Source: Bradyrhizobium guangxiense (GTDB lineage: Bacteria; Pseudomonadota; Alphaproteobacteria; Rhizobiales; Xanthobacteraceae). From it: a DNA stretch of 64,000 nucleotides. The notes under the pieces were generated by a model. The model searched no databases. It saw nothing but the letters and a program-made list of their open reading frames with translations, and had not been told where the DNA came from. Each line of letters opens with the position of its first letter. Positions within the stretch are counted from its first letter, which is position 1. The stretch spans positions 3,440,501 through 3,504,500 of the forward strand of contig NZ_CP022219.1 in NCBI RefSeq assembly GCF_004114915.1, read 5' to 3'. The position numbers and the translations under genes were made by a program. This document shows positions 40,343 to 50,184 of the stretch, one piece after another.

Positions 40343-41230
40343 ATGGGCCAATTCATCACGGTCGAGGAGCTGCCACACTACGCTCCCGGCCAATTGATGC
40401 TGGACAGTTCCGCGGTGGGCAAGACTGACTTCCGGCTGCGCGTCTTCCGCTATGCGCCATCCGACATCTGGGTGCCGCCTTCCGAGAATTTCCTGATCGT
40501 CGTCTATCGCGAAGGCGCAACGTCGATGAACCGCCGCGTGACCGGCGGCTGGAAGCAGGATCACGTCGGACGTGGCGTCACAACCCTGCTGACACGTGCG
40601 GAGCCTTCGAGCTGGCGCTGGAGCAATGACCTCGAAGTCAGCCATTTCTACATCTCGCCGAGCCTGATGACGAAGACCGCGAGCGAGGCATTCGACCGCG
40701 ACTCAGGAAGCGTCGAGCTCCACGATCTGCTCAGGATCGAAGATCCGGTGCTGACCTGGATCGGCGACCGGATGGTGCAGGAAGTGTCCGAAGGCGGTCC
40801 GGGCGGCCGGCTCTGCTACGATGCGCTGGCACTTCAGGCGAGCGTGCACATCTTGCGAAGATATGCCTCGGTGGAGTTCAAGTTGCCCTGTCCGCAGGGG
40901 CGCTTCAGGCCAGCGCATGCAAGGCTGATCGAGGACTATGTCGAACAGAACATCTCCAGGAACATCACGCTCGAGGAGCTAGCCAATATCTGCAACTGCT
41001 CGCCGGTGCAGTTCGCGCGCAAGTTCCAGGTGCACTATGGCATGCGGCCGCATGCCTATGTCCTGAGCCGCAAGCTGGAGCGCGCCCGCCAACATCTGCG
41101 CAAGGATCGGCTCGCCCTGAAGGAAATCGCGCTCTTGAGCGGATTTTCCGATCAAAGCCATCTCAATCGGATTTTCCGCAGACATATGAACGTCACGCCA
41201 GCCGAGTATCGCAAGAGCTGCGTGAGCTAG
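40343..41230 (+). CDS. AraC-family transcriptional regulator
   Basis: A 295-residue protein with an N-terminal sensing domain of unknown type and a C-terminal AraC DNA-binding domain (about 190-290) with two HTH motifs: NITLEELANICNCSPVQFAR and LALKEIALLSGFSDQSHLNR. GGAAGGAG lies 9 bases before the ATG. It is transcribed divergently from the Baeyer-Villiger monooxygenase and is very likely its activator. The inducer would be the ketone or alcohol substrate of that pathway. Confidence 0.9.
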   Translation: MGQFITVEELPHYAPGQLMLDSSAVGKTDFRLRVFRYAPSDIWVPPSENFLIVVYREGATSMNRRVTGGWKQDHVGRGVTTLLTRAEPSSWRWSNDLEVSHFYISPSLMTKTASEAFDRDSGSVELHDLLRIEDPVLTWIGDRMVQEVSEGGPGGRLCYDALALQASVHILRRYASVEFKLPCPQGRFRPAHARLIEDYVEQNISRNITLEELANICNCSPVQFARKFQVHYGMRPHAYVLSRKLERARQHLRKDRLALKEIALLSGFSDQSHLNRIFRRHMNVTPAEYRKSCVS

Positions 41231-41282
41231 CCTCCTTCCGAGTCCTGCGATCCAACCGGACATGCATCGTGTCGCCGCCCCC

Positions 41283-42491
41283 TCAGGCGAGCGCGTCGGA
41301 CGGTGCCCGCTGCCTGAGCAGCCGGGCGCAGACCAGGCCCAGCACCACCATGATTGCGGCGCTCACGAGCAGCGTCGGAAGCTTGCCGCCATGCTGGAGA
41401 CCGAGGCCATAAGCGATTGGCCCCACGGTCTGCCCCATGAAGAAAAAGAAGGAATGCAGCGACATCGCCGTCGCCCGCGCCCCGATCGACAGTTCGCTGG
41501 CGAAGACTTGAAGACAGCCATGGGCGATGTAGAAGCCCCAGCCCATCACGATCAGATTCAGCGCCTGCACCTCCCAGCGTGGACCAAAGGCGACGGCGAC
41601 AAGCTGCGAGGCCACCAGCGTCATCCCTGCGATCATCATGCCCTTGACGCCGAGCCACGGCAGCAGCCGCGACACCGTCAGCGTGTAGAACAGGCCGCCG
41701 ACGGCAAAGCCCGCGATGACGAGGCCCGCGATCGAGAGCGAGGTCTGGCCAAGCTCGAACAGGAACGAGGCGATGTAGGGAAACAGGCCGAGCACGCAGC
41801 AGCCTTCGATGAACACCGCGGAATAGCAGACATAGGCGTTCGGATTGGTGAAGATGGTCCGATAGCCGGCCTTCAGAGCCGACAGGCTCGTCTTCGGCGG
41901 ATGCTTGACCCTGGCGCCGCGAAAGCCGGCGGCGACCGCGATCGATGCCACGATCACGAGCCCACCGAGCACCGCGAGCACGCCGCGCCAGCCGAGAAAG
42001 TCGCCGATCAGGCCGGAGGCCGAGGCGCCGAGCAGATTGCCGGTCATGGCGCCGGCAAGCGTGCGGCTGATCGCGACCTGCCGCTTCTCGGGCCCGACGA
42101 GGTCGCTGGTGAGACTGAGCGCCACCGGGAACACGCCGCCCGAGCCGATGCCGGCGAGGACGCGGGTCGCAAACAGGACGGAGAACGAGGTCGAGAATGC
42201 GCCCAGGATGTTGGCGAGGCCGAGCAGCGCGAGGCAGCCGATCATCAGCCGCGTCTTGCCGAACAGATCGGCGGCAGCGCCGATGATCGGCTGGGTGATC
42301 GAGAAGGTGAAGGCGAACACCGCGGCAAAGCCGGCGGCAGTCGCGATGCTGACGCCAAAATCCTCGGCGACGTGCGGCAGCACCGGATCGAGCGCGCGCG
42401 CCGACAAGGCCGCGGCAAAGCTTGCGCCTGATATGACGTAGAGCGCCGTCGGCAAGCCGTGATCGTGCGGCCGCGCCTCGCCTTGCTGCAT
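41283..42491 (-). CDS. Major facilitator superfamily transporter
   Basis: A 402-residue, 12-helix MFS protein of the drug/metabolite-exporter type. The loop-2 motif GAAADLFGKTRLM and the motif C-like GIGSGGVFPVAL region place it near DHA1 exporters. Its start codon shares one base with the kdsA stop (TGATG), so the two are translationally coupled. Substrate unknown. Confidence 0.87.
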   Translation of the reverse strand: MQQGEARPHDHGLPTALYVISGASFAAALSARALDPVLPHVAEDFGVSIATAAGFAAVFAFTFSITQPIIGAAADLFGKTRLMIGCLALLGLANILGAFSTSFSVLFATRVLAGIGSGGVFPVALSLTSDLVGPEKRQVAISRTLAGAMTGNLLGASASGLIGDFLGWRGVLAVLGGLVIVASIAVAAGFRGARVKHPPKTSLSALKAGYRTIFTNPNAYVCYSAVFIEGCCVLGLFPYIASFLFELGQTSLSIAGLVIAGFAVGGLFYTLTVSRLLPWLGVKGMMIAGMTLVASQLVAVAFGPRWEVQALNLIVMGWGFYIAHGCLQVFASELSIGARATAMSLHSFFFFMGQTVGPIAYGLGLQHGGKLPTLLVSAAIMVVLGLVCARLLRQRAPSDALA

Positions 42492-43339
42492 CAGCGCGAA
42501 TTCTTTGCGAGCGCGTCGAATGCCATCAGCCTGGCGATCAGTCCCTCGAACTCGCGCAGCGGCACCATGTTGGGACCGTCCGAGGGCGCGCGGTCGGGAT
42601 CGGGATGGGTCTCGATAAAGACGCCGGCAACGCCGACCGCGACCGCGGCGCGTGCGAGCACCGGGACGAATTCGCGCTCGCCGCCCGAGGAGGTCCCCTT
42701 CCCACCCGGCTGCTGCACCGAGTGCGTCGCATCGAAGATCACGGGCGCACCGGTGGTGCGCGCCAGGATCGGCAGCGCGCGCATGTCAGAGACCAGCGTG
42801 TTGTAGCCGAACGATACCCCGCGCTCGGTGACGAGCACGTTGGGATTGTCAGCGCTGGTGATCTTCGCGACCACGTTCGCCATATCCCACGGCGCCAGGA
42901 ACTGCCCCTTCTTGACGTTGACGACCTTGCCGGTCGCGGCCGCGGCGAGCAGCAGATCAGTCTGCCGGCACAGGAAGGCGGGAATCTGCAGGACGTCCAC
43001 GGCCTGCGCCACCTCGGCGCATTGCGTGACCTCGTGCACGTCGGTCAGAACAGGCAGGCCGAGCGAGGAGCGGATCTCGGCGAAGATCGGCAGCGACTGC
43101 GAAAGCCCAAGGCCGCGCGCCGCCGAAGCGCTGGTGCGGTTGGCCTTGTCGAAAGAGGTCTTGTAGACAAGGCCAATGTTCAGCCGCGCCGCGATCTCCT
43201 TGAGCGCGGAGGCCACCTCCAGCGCGTGCTGGCGGCTTTCGAGCTGGCACGGTCCCGCAATGATCGAGATCGGCAGATCGTTGCCGAATTTGACGCTGCC
43301 GATGCCGACGATCGGCGCTGCTGAATGCGAAGAGCTCAA
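42491..43339 (-). CDS. kdsA: 3-deoxy-8-phosphooctulonate synthase (Kdo-8-P synthase)
   Basis: A 282-residue KdsA. It condenses arabinose-5-phosphate with phosphoenolpyruvate in lipopolysaccharide core synthesis. The start is a TTG at 43339 with GAGGGA five bases upstream, matching the family N-terminus; ATG codons in frame upstream do not fit. Conserved text includes [46 protein letters not shown] and [10 protein letters not shown]. Confidence 0.94.
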   Translation of the reverse strand: MSSSHSAAPIVGIGSVKFGNDLPISIIAGPCQLESRQHALEVASALKEIAARLNIGLVYKTSFDKANRTSASAARGLGLSQSLPIFAEIRSSLGLPVLTDVHEVTQCAEVAQAVDVLQIPAFLCRQTDLLLAAAATGKVVNVKKGQFLAPWDMANVVAKITSADNPNVLVTERGVSFGYNTLVSDMRALPILARTTGAPVIFDATHSVQQPGGKGTSSGGEREFVPVLARAAVAVGVAGVFIETHPDPDRAPSDGPNMVPLREFEGLIARLMAFDALAKNSR

Positions 43340-43465
43340 GGCAAATCCCTCGTTTCGCCGCGACCATAGCCGCCACGAAGGTCGGATCAACCCTATTCGG
43401 CCCGGGCCATCCGAATATCAGGGTTGCGCCGGGGCTACCGGCGCCACCCTTGCAGCGGCAGGTTC

Positions 43466-43792
43466 CTACTTCACCGCCGAGAAGGCAGTCGGCGTCAGGA
43501 TCTGGCTGACGATATTGCCGACGATCTGGCCGTCCGCTTCACTCTCGGCGCGCGCTTTCATCCAGTCCGGATCGGTCATGAACTTGCCCCACTTCGTCTC
43601 GCGCTCGGCAAGCGACTCCCAGGCCAGGAAATAGGTCAGCTCCTGGTTGGATTCGCCGATCAGCGTGGTGAAGAAGCCGGCCTGTTTGATGCCGTGTTTC
43701 TCCCAGATCTTCAGCGTGGCAGTCTCGAACCGCTTCAAGAGCGCCGGCAAGCGGCCGGGCAGGCAGCGATAGACGCGCATTTCGTAGATCAT
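43466..43792 (-). CDS. NIPSNAP-family protein
   Basis: A 108-residue small protein of the NIPSNAP (dimeric alpha-beta barrel) family. The ATG at 43792 follows GGGAGG. Typical text is MIYEMRVYRCLPG at the start and LTYFLAWESLAERETKWGKF later. Function is poorly known; some relatives bind lipophilic ligands or act in stress. It is divergent from a two-component pair. Confidence 0.85.
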   Translation of the reverse strand: MIYEMRVYRCLPGRLPALLKRFETATLKIWEKHGIKQAGFFTTLIGESNQELTYFLAWESLAERETKWGKFMTDPDWMKARAESEADGQIVGNIVSQILTPTAFSAVK

Positions 43793-43978
43793 CCATGGTC
43801 CTCCCTGAACAGGTCCGGCGGTTATAGCGGCTGGCCCCGACGGTGTCTTGAGCCCCTCCGGGCCGCCCCATGTGGCGTTCTGCGCATGGCTTGAGCTCAC
43901 CGCGTTGCGCCAGACTCCCGCAATGCTGCCGCAATGATCGGGCCGCTAGAAAGGCTCAGTTGCAGTTCGGGCTGTCAC

Positions 43979-44656
43979 ATGCGGATTTTGCTGGTCGAGG
44001 ATGAAGCGGAAATGGCCTGCGCGCTGGCCTCGGCGCTGAAGCGCTACGACATGGTGGTGGACCATGCTCCGACGCTGGCCGAGGCGGAAGAGGCCATTTC
44101 GGCCGACGTCCATGCCGCCGTCCTGCTCGATCGCCAGCTTCCCGACGGCGATGGGCTCGCTTTGATCCCCAAGCTCCGCGCGCGCGCCGACGGCGTGCCC
44201 ATCATTGTCCTGACCGCGCGCGGCGAGCTCGCTGACCGCATCGCCGGGCTCGACAGCGGCGCCGACGATTATCTGGCAAAACCGTTTGCGGTCGAGGAGT
44301 TGCTCGCGCGGCTGCGTGCCGTGCTGCGGCGCCCCGCCGGCCTGTCTCCAGACGTCGTCCGTGCCGGCCGGCTCGCCTTCGACCTCAGTCATCGCGAGGC
44401 TAGCATCGACGGAGAGCCGTTCGAGCTGCCCCGCCGCGAGCTGCTGGTGCTTGAGGCCCTCATCCGCCGCATGGGCCGGACCGTGCTGCGCTCGGCGCTG
44501 GAAGAGGCGGTCTACAATTTCGACGACGAGATCCAGTCCAACGCGCTCGACACGCATGTCTCACGGCTCAGGCGAAAGCTTGCGGACGCCGACGCAGGCA
44601 TCGAGATCCACGGCATTCGCGGCGTCGGCTATCTCCTCAAGAAGCTGCCAGCCTGA
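43979..44656 (+). CDS. OmpR-family response regulator
   Basis: A 225-residue regulator from ATG 43979. Receiver domain with acidic pair Glu7-Asp8 (LVEDEAEMA), phosphoacceptor Asp51 (LLDRQLPDGDG) and the Lys in YLAKPF; then a winged-HTH DNA-binding domain (about 125-222, ending IHGIRGVGYLLKK). It belongs to the PmrA/QseB/TctD-like class. It is followed at 10 bp by its sensor kinase. Target genes may include the adjacent phospholipid methyltransferase. Confidence 0.93.
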   Translation: MRILLVEDEAEMACALASALKRYDMVVDHAPTLAEAEEAISADVHAAVLLDRQLPDGDGLALIPKLRARADGVPIIVLTARGELADRIAGLDSGADDYLAKPFAVEELLARLRAVLRRPAGLSPDVVRAGRLAFDLSHREASIDGEPFELPRRELLVLEALIRRMGRTVLRSALEEAVYNFDDEIQSNALDTHVSRLRRKLADADAGIEIHGIRGVGYLLKKLPA

Positions 44657-44666
44657 AGAAGCCGAT

Positions 44667-46043
44667 ATGAGCAAACACGACGATCCCTATTGCCTGCGCT
44701 CGCGGCTGAGCTGGCGCCTGCTCTCGCTCCAGGCCGCCCTGCTCCTCGCACTTGTCGCCGTCGTGGTCGGAGCGTTGTGCGCCTCCGGCTTCGTGCTCGC
44801 CGAGCGCGACGAGGACCGCGTCATCGACGTCGTCCGGCGCGCGCTCGCGCGCGACGCACAAGGCGGATTGGCCTTGCAGCCGACGGCCGAGTTGCAGCAA
44901 TTGCGCAGCGAGACGCCAGACCTCTGGTTCCTCGTGCGCGACCGGCAGGGTCGCGTCCTGAGCGAAGGCAGCGTGCCGGCCGAGTTCGCCGCGATCGGCA
45001 GCGGCCTCGACCAGATCAGCCAGGCGCGGCTCGGCTGGCAGATGTTCGAGGACGATCCGCGCAAGCCGGCGGCGCGGATGAAGCGGGTCGACACCGATGC
45101 GGGCAATTTGCAGGTCATCACGGCGACCCAGGGACGTCTGACCGGCCCGAAGGCGCTGTTCATGACATCCCTTGCGTTCCTCGGCATCGCCCTGCCCGGC
45201 TTGCTGCTGATGGGAACGGCGACGTTCATTGCCACGCCGATGATCGTGCGGCGCGCGTTCAGGGGGCTCGACACCGCGGCGGACGAGGCCAGGCGCATCG
45301 ATATTCATCAGCGCGGCGCGCGGCTGCCGGTGGAGCGTATTCCGCTGGAGGTCATGCCGCTGGTGACCGCGATCAACGACGCGCTGGCGCGGCTCGACCA
45401 TGGCTATGCCCGCCACAAGCGCTTCGTTGCGGATGCCGCGCACGAGCTGCGCACACCGATCGCGATCCTGAACACGCGCCTGGAGTCGCTCAGCCCCGGG
45501 CCGGACAAGACCCGCCTGCTGGAGGATGCCGCGCGGCTGGCAACGCTTGCCGAGCAATTGCTCGATATCCAGCGGCTCGACCGCTGCGGCCATCCGTTCA
45601 CGCGCGTCAATCTCGCCGCCGTTGCGCAAAGCGTCGCCGCCGACCTCGCTCCCTTGGCGATTGCCGCTGGCTACGAGCTTGCCCTCGATGCGCCGGCGAC
45701 ACCGGTCGAGACGATCGGCGATGCGGCTGCGCTCGAGCGCGCGCTAACCAACCTCGTGCAGAATGCAATCCAGCACGGCCCGCGCCGCGGCACGATCGGG
45801 ATTCGCGTCGCCAGACCGGCGAGCATCGAGGTCACGGACGAAGGCGCTGGTATTCCCGCCGATCAGCGCGAGCAGATCTTCGAGCCGTTCTATCGGCTGA
45901 CGCCGCTCGATCGCGGTGCCGGCCTCGGCCTCAACATGGTGCGCGAGATCGTGCAGCTGCATGGCGGTCACGTCTCGGTGACGGACGGGCCGGACGGCGG
46001 CTCCTGTTTCCGGATGACGCTGCCGGACGCCCAGCGGAGCTGA
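44667..46043 (+). CDS. Sensor histidine kinase of the OmpR-type pair
   Basis: A 458-residue membrane kinase. Membrane segments lie at about 21-45 and 164-190, flanking a periplasmic domain of about 120 residues. A HAMP-like linker follows, then HisKA with His259 (VADAAHELRTPIAI), and a HATPase domain with NLVQNAIQHG, DEGAGIPADQ and GAGLGLNMV. It is in an operon with the response regulator directly upstream. Signal unknown. Confidence 0.92.
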   Translation: MSKHDDPYCLRSRLSWRLLSLQAALLLALVAVVVGALCASGFVLAERDEDRVIDVVRRALARDAQGGLALQPTAELQQLRSETPDLWFLVRDRQGRVLSEGSVPAEFAAIGSGLDQISQARLGWQMFEDDPRKPAARMKRVDTDAGNLQVITATQGRLTGPKALFMTSLAFLGIALPGLLLMGTATFIATPMIVRRAFRGLDTAADEARRIDIHQRGARLPVERIPLEVMPLVTAINDALARLDHGYARHKRFVADAAHELRTPIAILNTRLESLSPGPDKTRLLEDAARLATLAEQLLDIQRLDRCGHPFTRVNLAAVAQSVAADLAPLAIAAGYELALDAPATPVETIGDAAALERALTNLVQNAIQHGPRRGTIGIRVARPASIEVTDEGAGIPADQREQIFEPFYRLTPLDRGAGLGLNMVREIVQLHGGHVSVTDGPDGGSCFRMTLPDAQRS

Positions 46044-46149
46044 TTCAATTCGTATTCACGTCCCATAGCGCAATGCTGTCGCAATGCGCTCCCGCCACAC
46101 TGCATCCGTCGCACCTCCATCGAGGTGCAATCAAGATGCCGGAGTGCGC

Positions 46150-46812
46150 ATGCCCAACGATTTCCTGTCCTTTTTCCTGTCCTGGATGTCGTCCCCGCGT
46201 CGGGTCGGCGCGATCGCACCATCGGGTGCGGCGCTCGCCGATCTCATCACGCGCGAGATCAGTGCAACGACGGGACCGATTCTCGAGCTCGGTCCCGGCA
46301 CTGGCGCGTTCACTTACAAGCTGCTCAAGCGCGGCGTGAGGCCGCAGGATCTCACGCTGATCGAATACGGCTCCGACTTCATGAAGATCCTGCAGATGCG
46401 CTTTCCCGGGGCGCGCGTGCTGTGGATGGACGCGGCGCGGCTTGCGACCGAGCGCCTCTATGACGGCGCCCCGGTCGGCGCGGTCGTGAGCGGCCTGCCA
46501 CTGCTCAACATATCCAGGCGCAAGGTGATCTCGATCCTCAACGGCGCGTTCAGCTATGTCCGCCCCGGCGGCGCCTTCTACCAGTTCACCTACGGCATGA
46601 GCTGCCCGGTGCCGCGGCCCGTGCTTGACCGGCTCGGCTTGCGCGCAAAGCTCGTGGATCGCGCCCTGCTGAACGTGCCGCCTGCCGCGGTCTACAGGCT
46701 GACGCGGCGGCCGCAGATGAAGCTGATCACGGGATCGTTTGCGCCTCAACCATCAGCGCGCGTCGCGCCGGCGCCGATGCATCACGCGCGCGACTACTCC
46801 GCCGTGCGCTGA
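46150..46812 (+). CDS. Phospholipid N-methyltransferase (PmtA-like)
   Basis: A 220-residue SAM-dependent methyltransferase. The ATG at 46150 has GGAG just upstream. The SAM-binding motif is ILELGPGTGAFTYK, close to the rhizobial phosphatidylethanolamine N-methyltransferases of the Sinorhizobium type. An SGLPLLN post-I block and a YGMSCPVP stretch are also present. It would methylate PE toward phosphatidylcholine. Bradyrhizobium carries several Pmt paralogues, so the exact paralogue is not decided. It lies 106 bp after the sensor kinase, same strand, and ends 4 bp before the pyrG stop on the opposite strand. Confidence 0.85.
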   Translation: MPNDFLSFFLSWMSSPRRVGAIAPSGAALADLITREISATTGPILELGPGTGAFTYKLLKRGVRPQDLTLIEYGSDFMKILQMRFPGARVLWMDAARLATERLYDGAPVGAVVSGLPLLNISRRKVISILNGAFSYVRPGGAFYQFTYGMSCPVPRPVLDRLGLRAKLVDRALLNVPPAAVYRLTRRPQMKLITGSFAPQPSARVAPAPMHHARDYSAVR

Positions 46813-46816
46813 GCCA

Positions 46817-48460
<1,644 letters not shown>

Positions 48461-48615
48461 CTAATCCCTCGAATTCGATTCGCCAAAGCGATTCGTCTTC
48501 CGCCCCAAAAGATTTTGCGGGCCTGTGGGTGAGCCAAAACTAAGAGTGGTGACAGTGGTTTGATGGGGATCGTTGATGCAGGACGGTAGAAGCCGCCCTG
48601 CATGGCCCCCCTGCT

Positions 48616-48996
48616 TTATTGCGAACGCGGCACCTGCGGACCTGCCGGCGCCTGGTTCTGCTGCTCGTCCGCCTTCTTCAGGGAATCCAGGATGCCGCCC
48701 GATGTCGGCGGCGCGACCGGCGATCCACCGGCCGGCTGGGTCTGCGACGGCTGGCCGATGATCGAGGACGGCTTGCGGTCGTAGCCGGCGTACCAGGACA
48801 GGAACAGGCTGGTGAGGAAGAAGCCCACGGCCAGGATTGCAGTGGTCCGCGTCAACAGATTCGCCGTGCCGCGGCTCGACATGAAGCCAGCGCCTCCTCC
48901 CATGCCGAGGCCGCCGCCTTCCGACTTCTGGAGCAGGACGGCGCCGATCATGACAGCGACGATCATGAGGTGGATGACGATGACAACGGTCTGCAT
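48616..48996 (-). CDS. secG: Preprotein translocase subunit SecG
   Basis: A 126-residue SecG. Two transmembrane segments (about 3-22 and 53-72) surround a conserved cytoplasmic loop (QKSEGGGLGMGGGAGFMSSR), and a Pro/Gln-rich tail follows that is longer than E. coli SecG (110 residues). It is part of the SecYEG channel. It lies between tpiA and pyrG as in many alphaproteobacteria. Confidence 0.94.
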   Translation of the reverse strand: MQTVVIVIHLMIVAVMIGAVLLQKSEGGGLGMGGGAGFMSSRGTANLLTRTTAILAVGFFLTSLFLSWYAGYDRKPSSIIGQPSQTQPAGGSPVAPPTSGGILDSLKKADEQQNQAPAGPQVPRSQ

Positions 48997-49080
48997 AGTA
49001 TCCTTCCGTCACAAGCGGGCGGCGCCTGACGGCGGCCGATCGCGCTTCGCGGGTTTTCCTGAAGTTGCGCGGTGTTACAC

Positions 49081-49109
49081 GATCAGAGGGGGTATTGCCA
49101 CCCCCGATC
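49081..49109 (-). terminator. Hairpin between tpiA and secG
   Basis: GATC..GGGGGT, ATTGCC, ACCCCC..GATC: an imperfect stem with a perfect inner GGGGGT/ACCCCC. It sits 40 bp downstream of the tpiA stop and about 85 bp before the secG start on the minus strand. A strong T-run is missing. Confidence 0.5.
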
Positions 49110-49148
49110 GGTCCCGAACCAAAGCTTTGGGCTCGCTAGGGGCAGCCC

Positions 49149-49907
49149 TCAATTTGGACAGCCTTTGGCAATCGCAAGGAAATCGGCCGCCTTCAGGCTG
49201 GCGCCGCCGACCAGCGCACCATTGACGTTCTTGACCGCCATCAGTTCGGCCGCGTTCGAGGGCTTGACCGAGCCGCCGTAGAGAATCCGCATCCTGGCAC
49301 CTTCGGCCTTGAACCTGATGGTCAGGATCTCCCGGATAAACCCATGAATCTGCTCGACATCCTTGGCCGTCGGGGTCAGGCCGGTGCCGATCGCCCAGAC
49401 CGGCTCATAGGCCACGATCAGGTTGGCGGCGGTCGAGCCATCCGGCAGCGAGCCGGCGAGCTGGCCGCGCAGGATATCCAGGGTCTGGCCGGCGTCGCGC
49501 TGACCTTGCGTCTCGCCGACGCAGACGATCGCGACCGCTCCGGCGCGCCAGGCGGCTTCCGCCTTCTGGCGGATCAGGGCATCGCCTTCGCCGTGGTCGG
49601 CGCGGCGCTCAGAATGACCAACGATGATGGCGGTCGCGCCCGCGTCCGCCAGCATTTCGGCGGAGATATCACCGGTATGGGCTCCGGATGCCTTGGGATG
49701 GCAATCCTGGGCCCCGACCGCGACTCTCTTGCCGCGCGCCTTGTCGGCAAAGGCCGCCACCAGGGTCGCCGGCGGGCAGACCAGCAGATCGGCCTTGGCG
49801 GCCACATCTGCCGCGCCGCTGAGCATGGCGTCGAATTCAGCAGCCTGGGCCTTCAGGCCGTTCATTTTCCAATTGCCGGCGATCAGGGGGCGTATGGCGT
49901 CGGTCAT
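49149..49907 (-). CDS. tpiA: Triose-phosphate isomerase
   Basis: A 252-residue TIM-barrel enzyme. The start [17 protein letters not shown] at ATG 49907 fits the family better than the ATG two codons upstream. Active-site residues are the Lys in GNWKMNG, the His in VGHSERR and the Glu in [12 protein letters not shown]. The phosphate-binding YGGSV is near the end. Confidence 0.95.
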   Translation of the reverse strand: MTDAIRPLIAGNWKMNGLKAQAAEFDAMLSGAADVAAKADLLVCPPATLVAAFADKARGKRVAVGAQDCHPKASGAHTGDISAEMLADAGATAIIVGHSERRADHGEGDALIRQKAEAAWRAGAVAIVCVGETQGQRDAGQTLDILRGQLAGSLPDGSTAANLIVAYEPVWAIGTGLTPTAKDVEQIHGFIREILTIRFKAEGARMRILYGGSVKPSNAAELMAVKNVNGALVGGASLKAADFLAIAKGCPN

Positions 49908-49976
49908 GTCCATTTCCAGCAAAATGAGGTTTGCGCATGCGCTAGCAGAGGACCTGCTGCAGTTCCAGATTCTTGT

Positions 49977-50030
49977 TTTGAAGCGTTTTCTGACGCGAAC
50001 CGGGGTCCACTTCGCTGGAAAACGCTTTGG
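49977..50030. repeat. Palindromic repeat AAGCGTTTTC...GAAAACGCTT
   Basis: A 54-bp element with outer arms AAGCGTTTTC and GAAAACGCTT (reverse complements apart from an extra base) and an inner CGCGAACCGG..CCACTTCGC block. It lies in the divergent region between tpiA and ppiD. Very similar sequences are frequent in Bradyrhizobium and Rhodopseudomonas intergenic DNA. Confidence 0.7.
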
Positions 50031-50184
50031 GGCGTTTAACCGCGGCTTCAAGCGGTCCCCTGGCCTGAGGTTGCGGGGGGAAAGCCGCCACTTTATGATG
50101 ATCTATCAATTTGGTGACGCGCTTTTGCGGAATCTGCATTAAGACGCGCTCCCGTTCCCCTCCTGACCAAACAAGTTGGACCAA

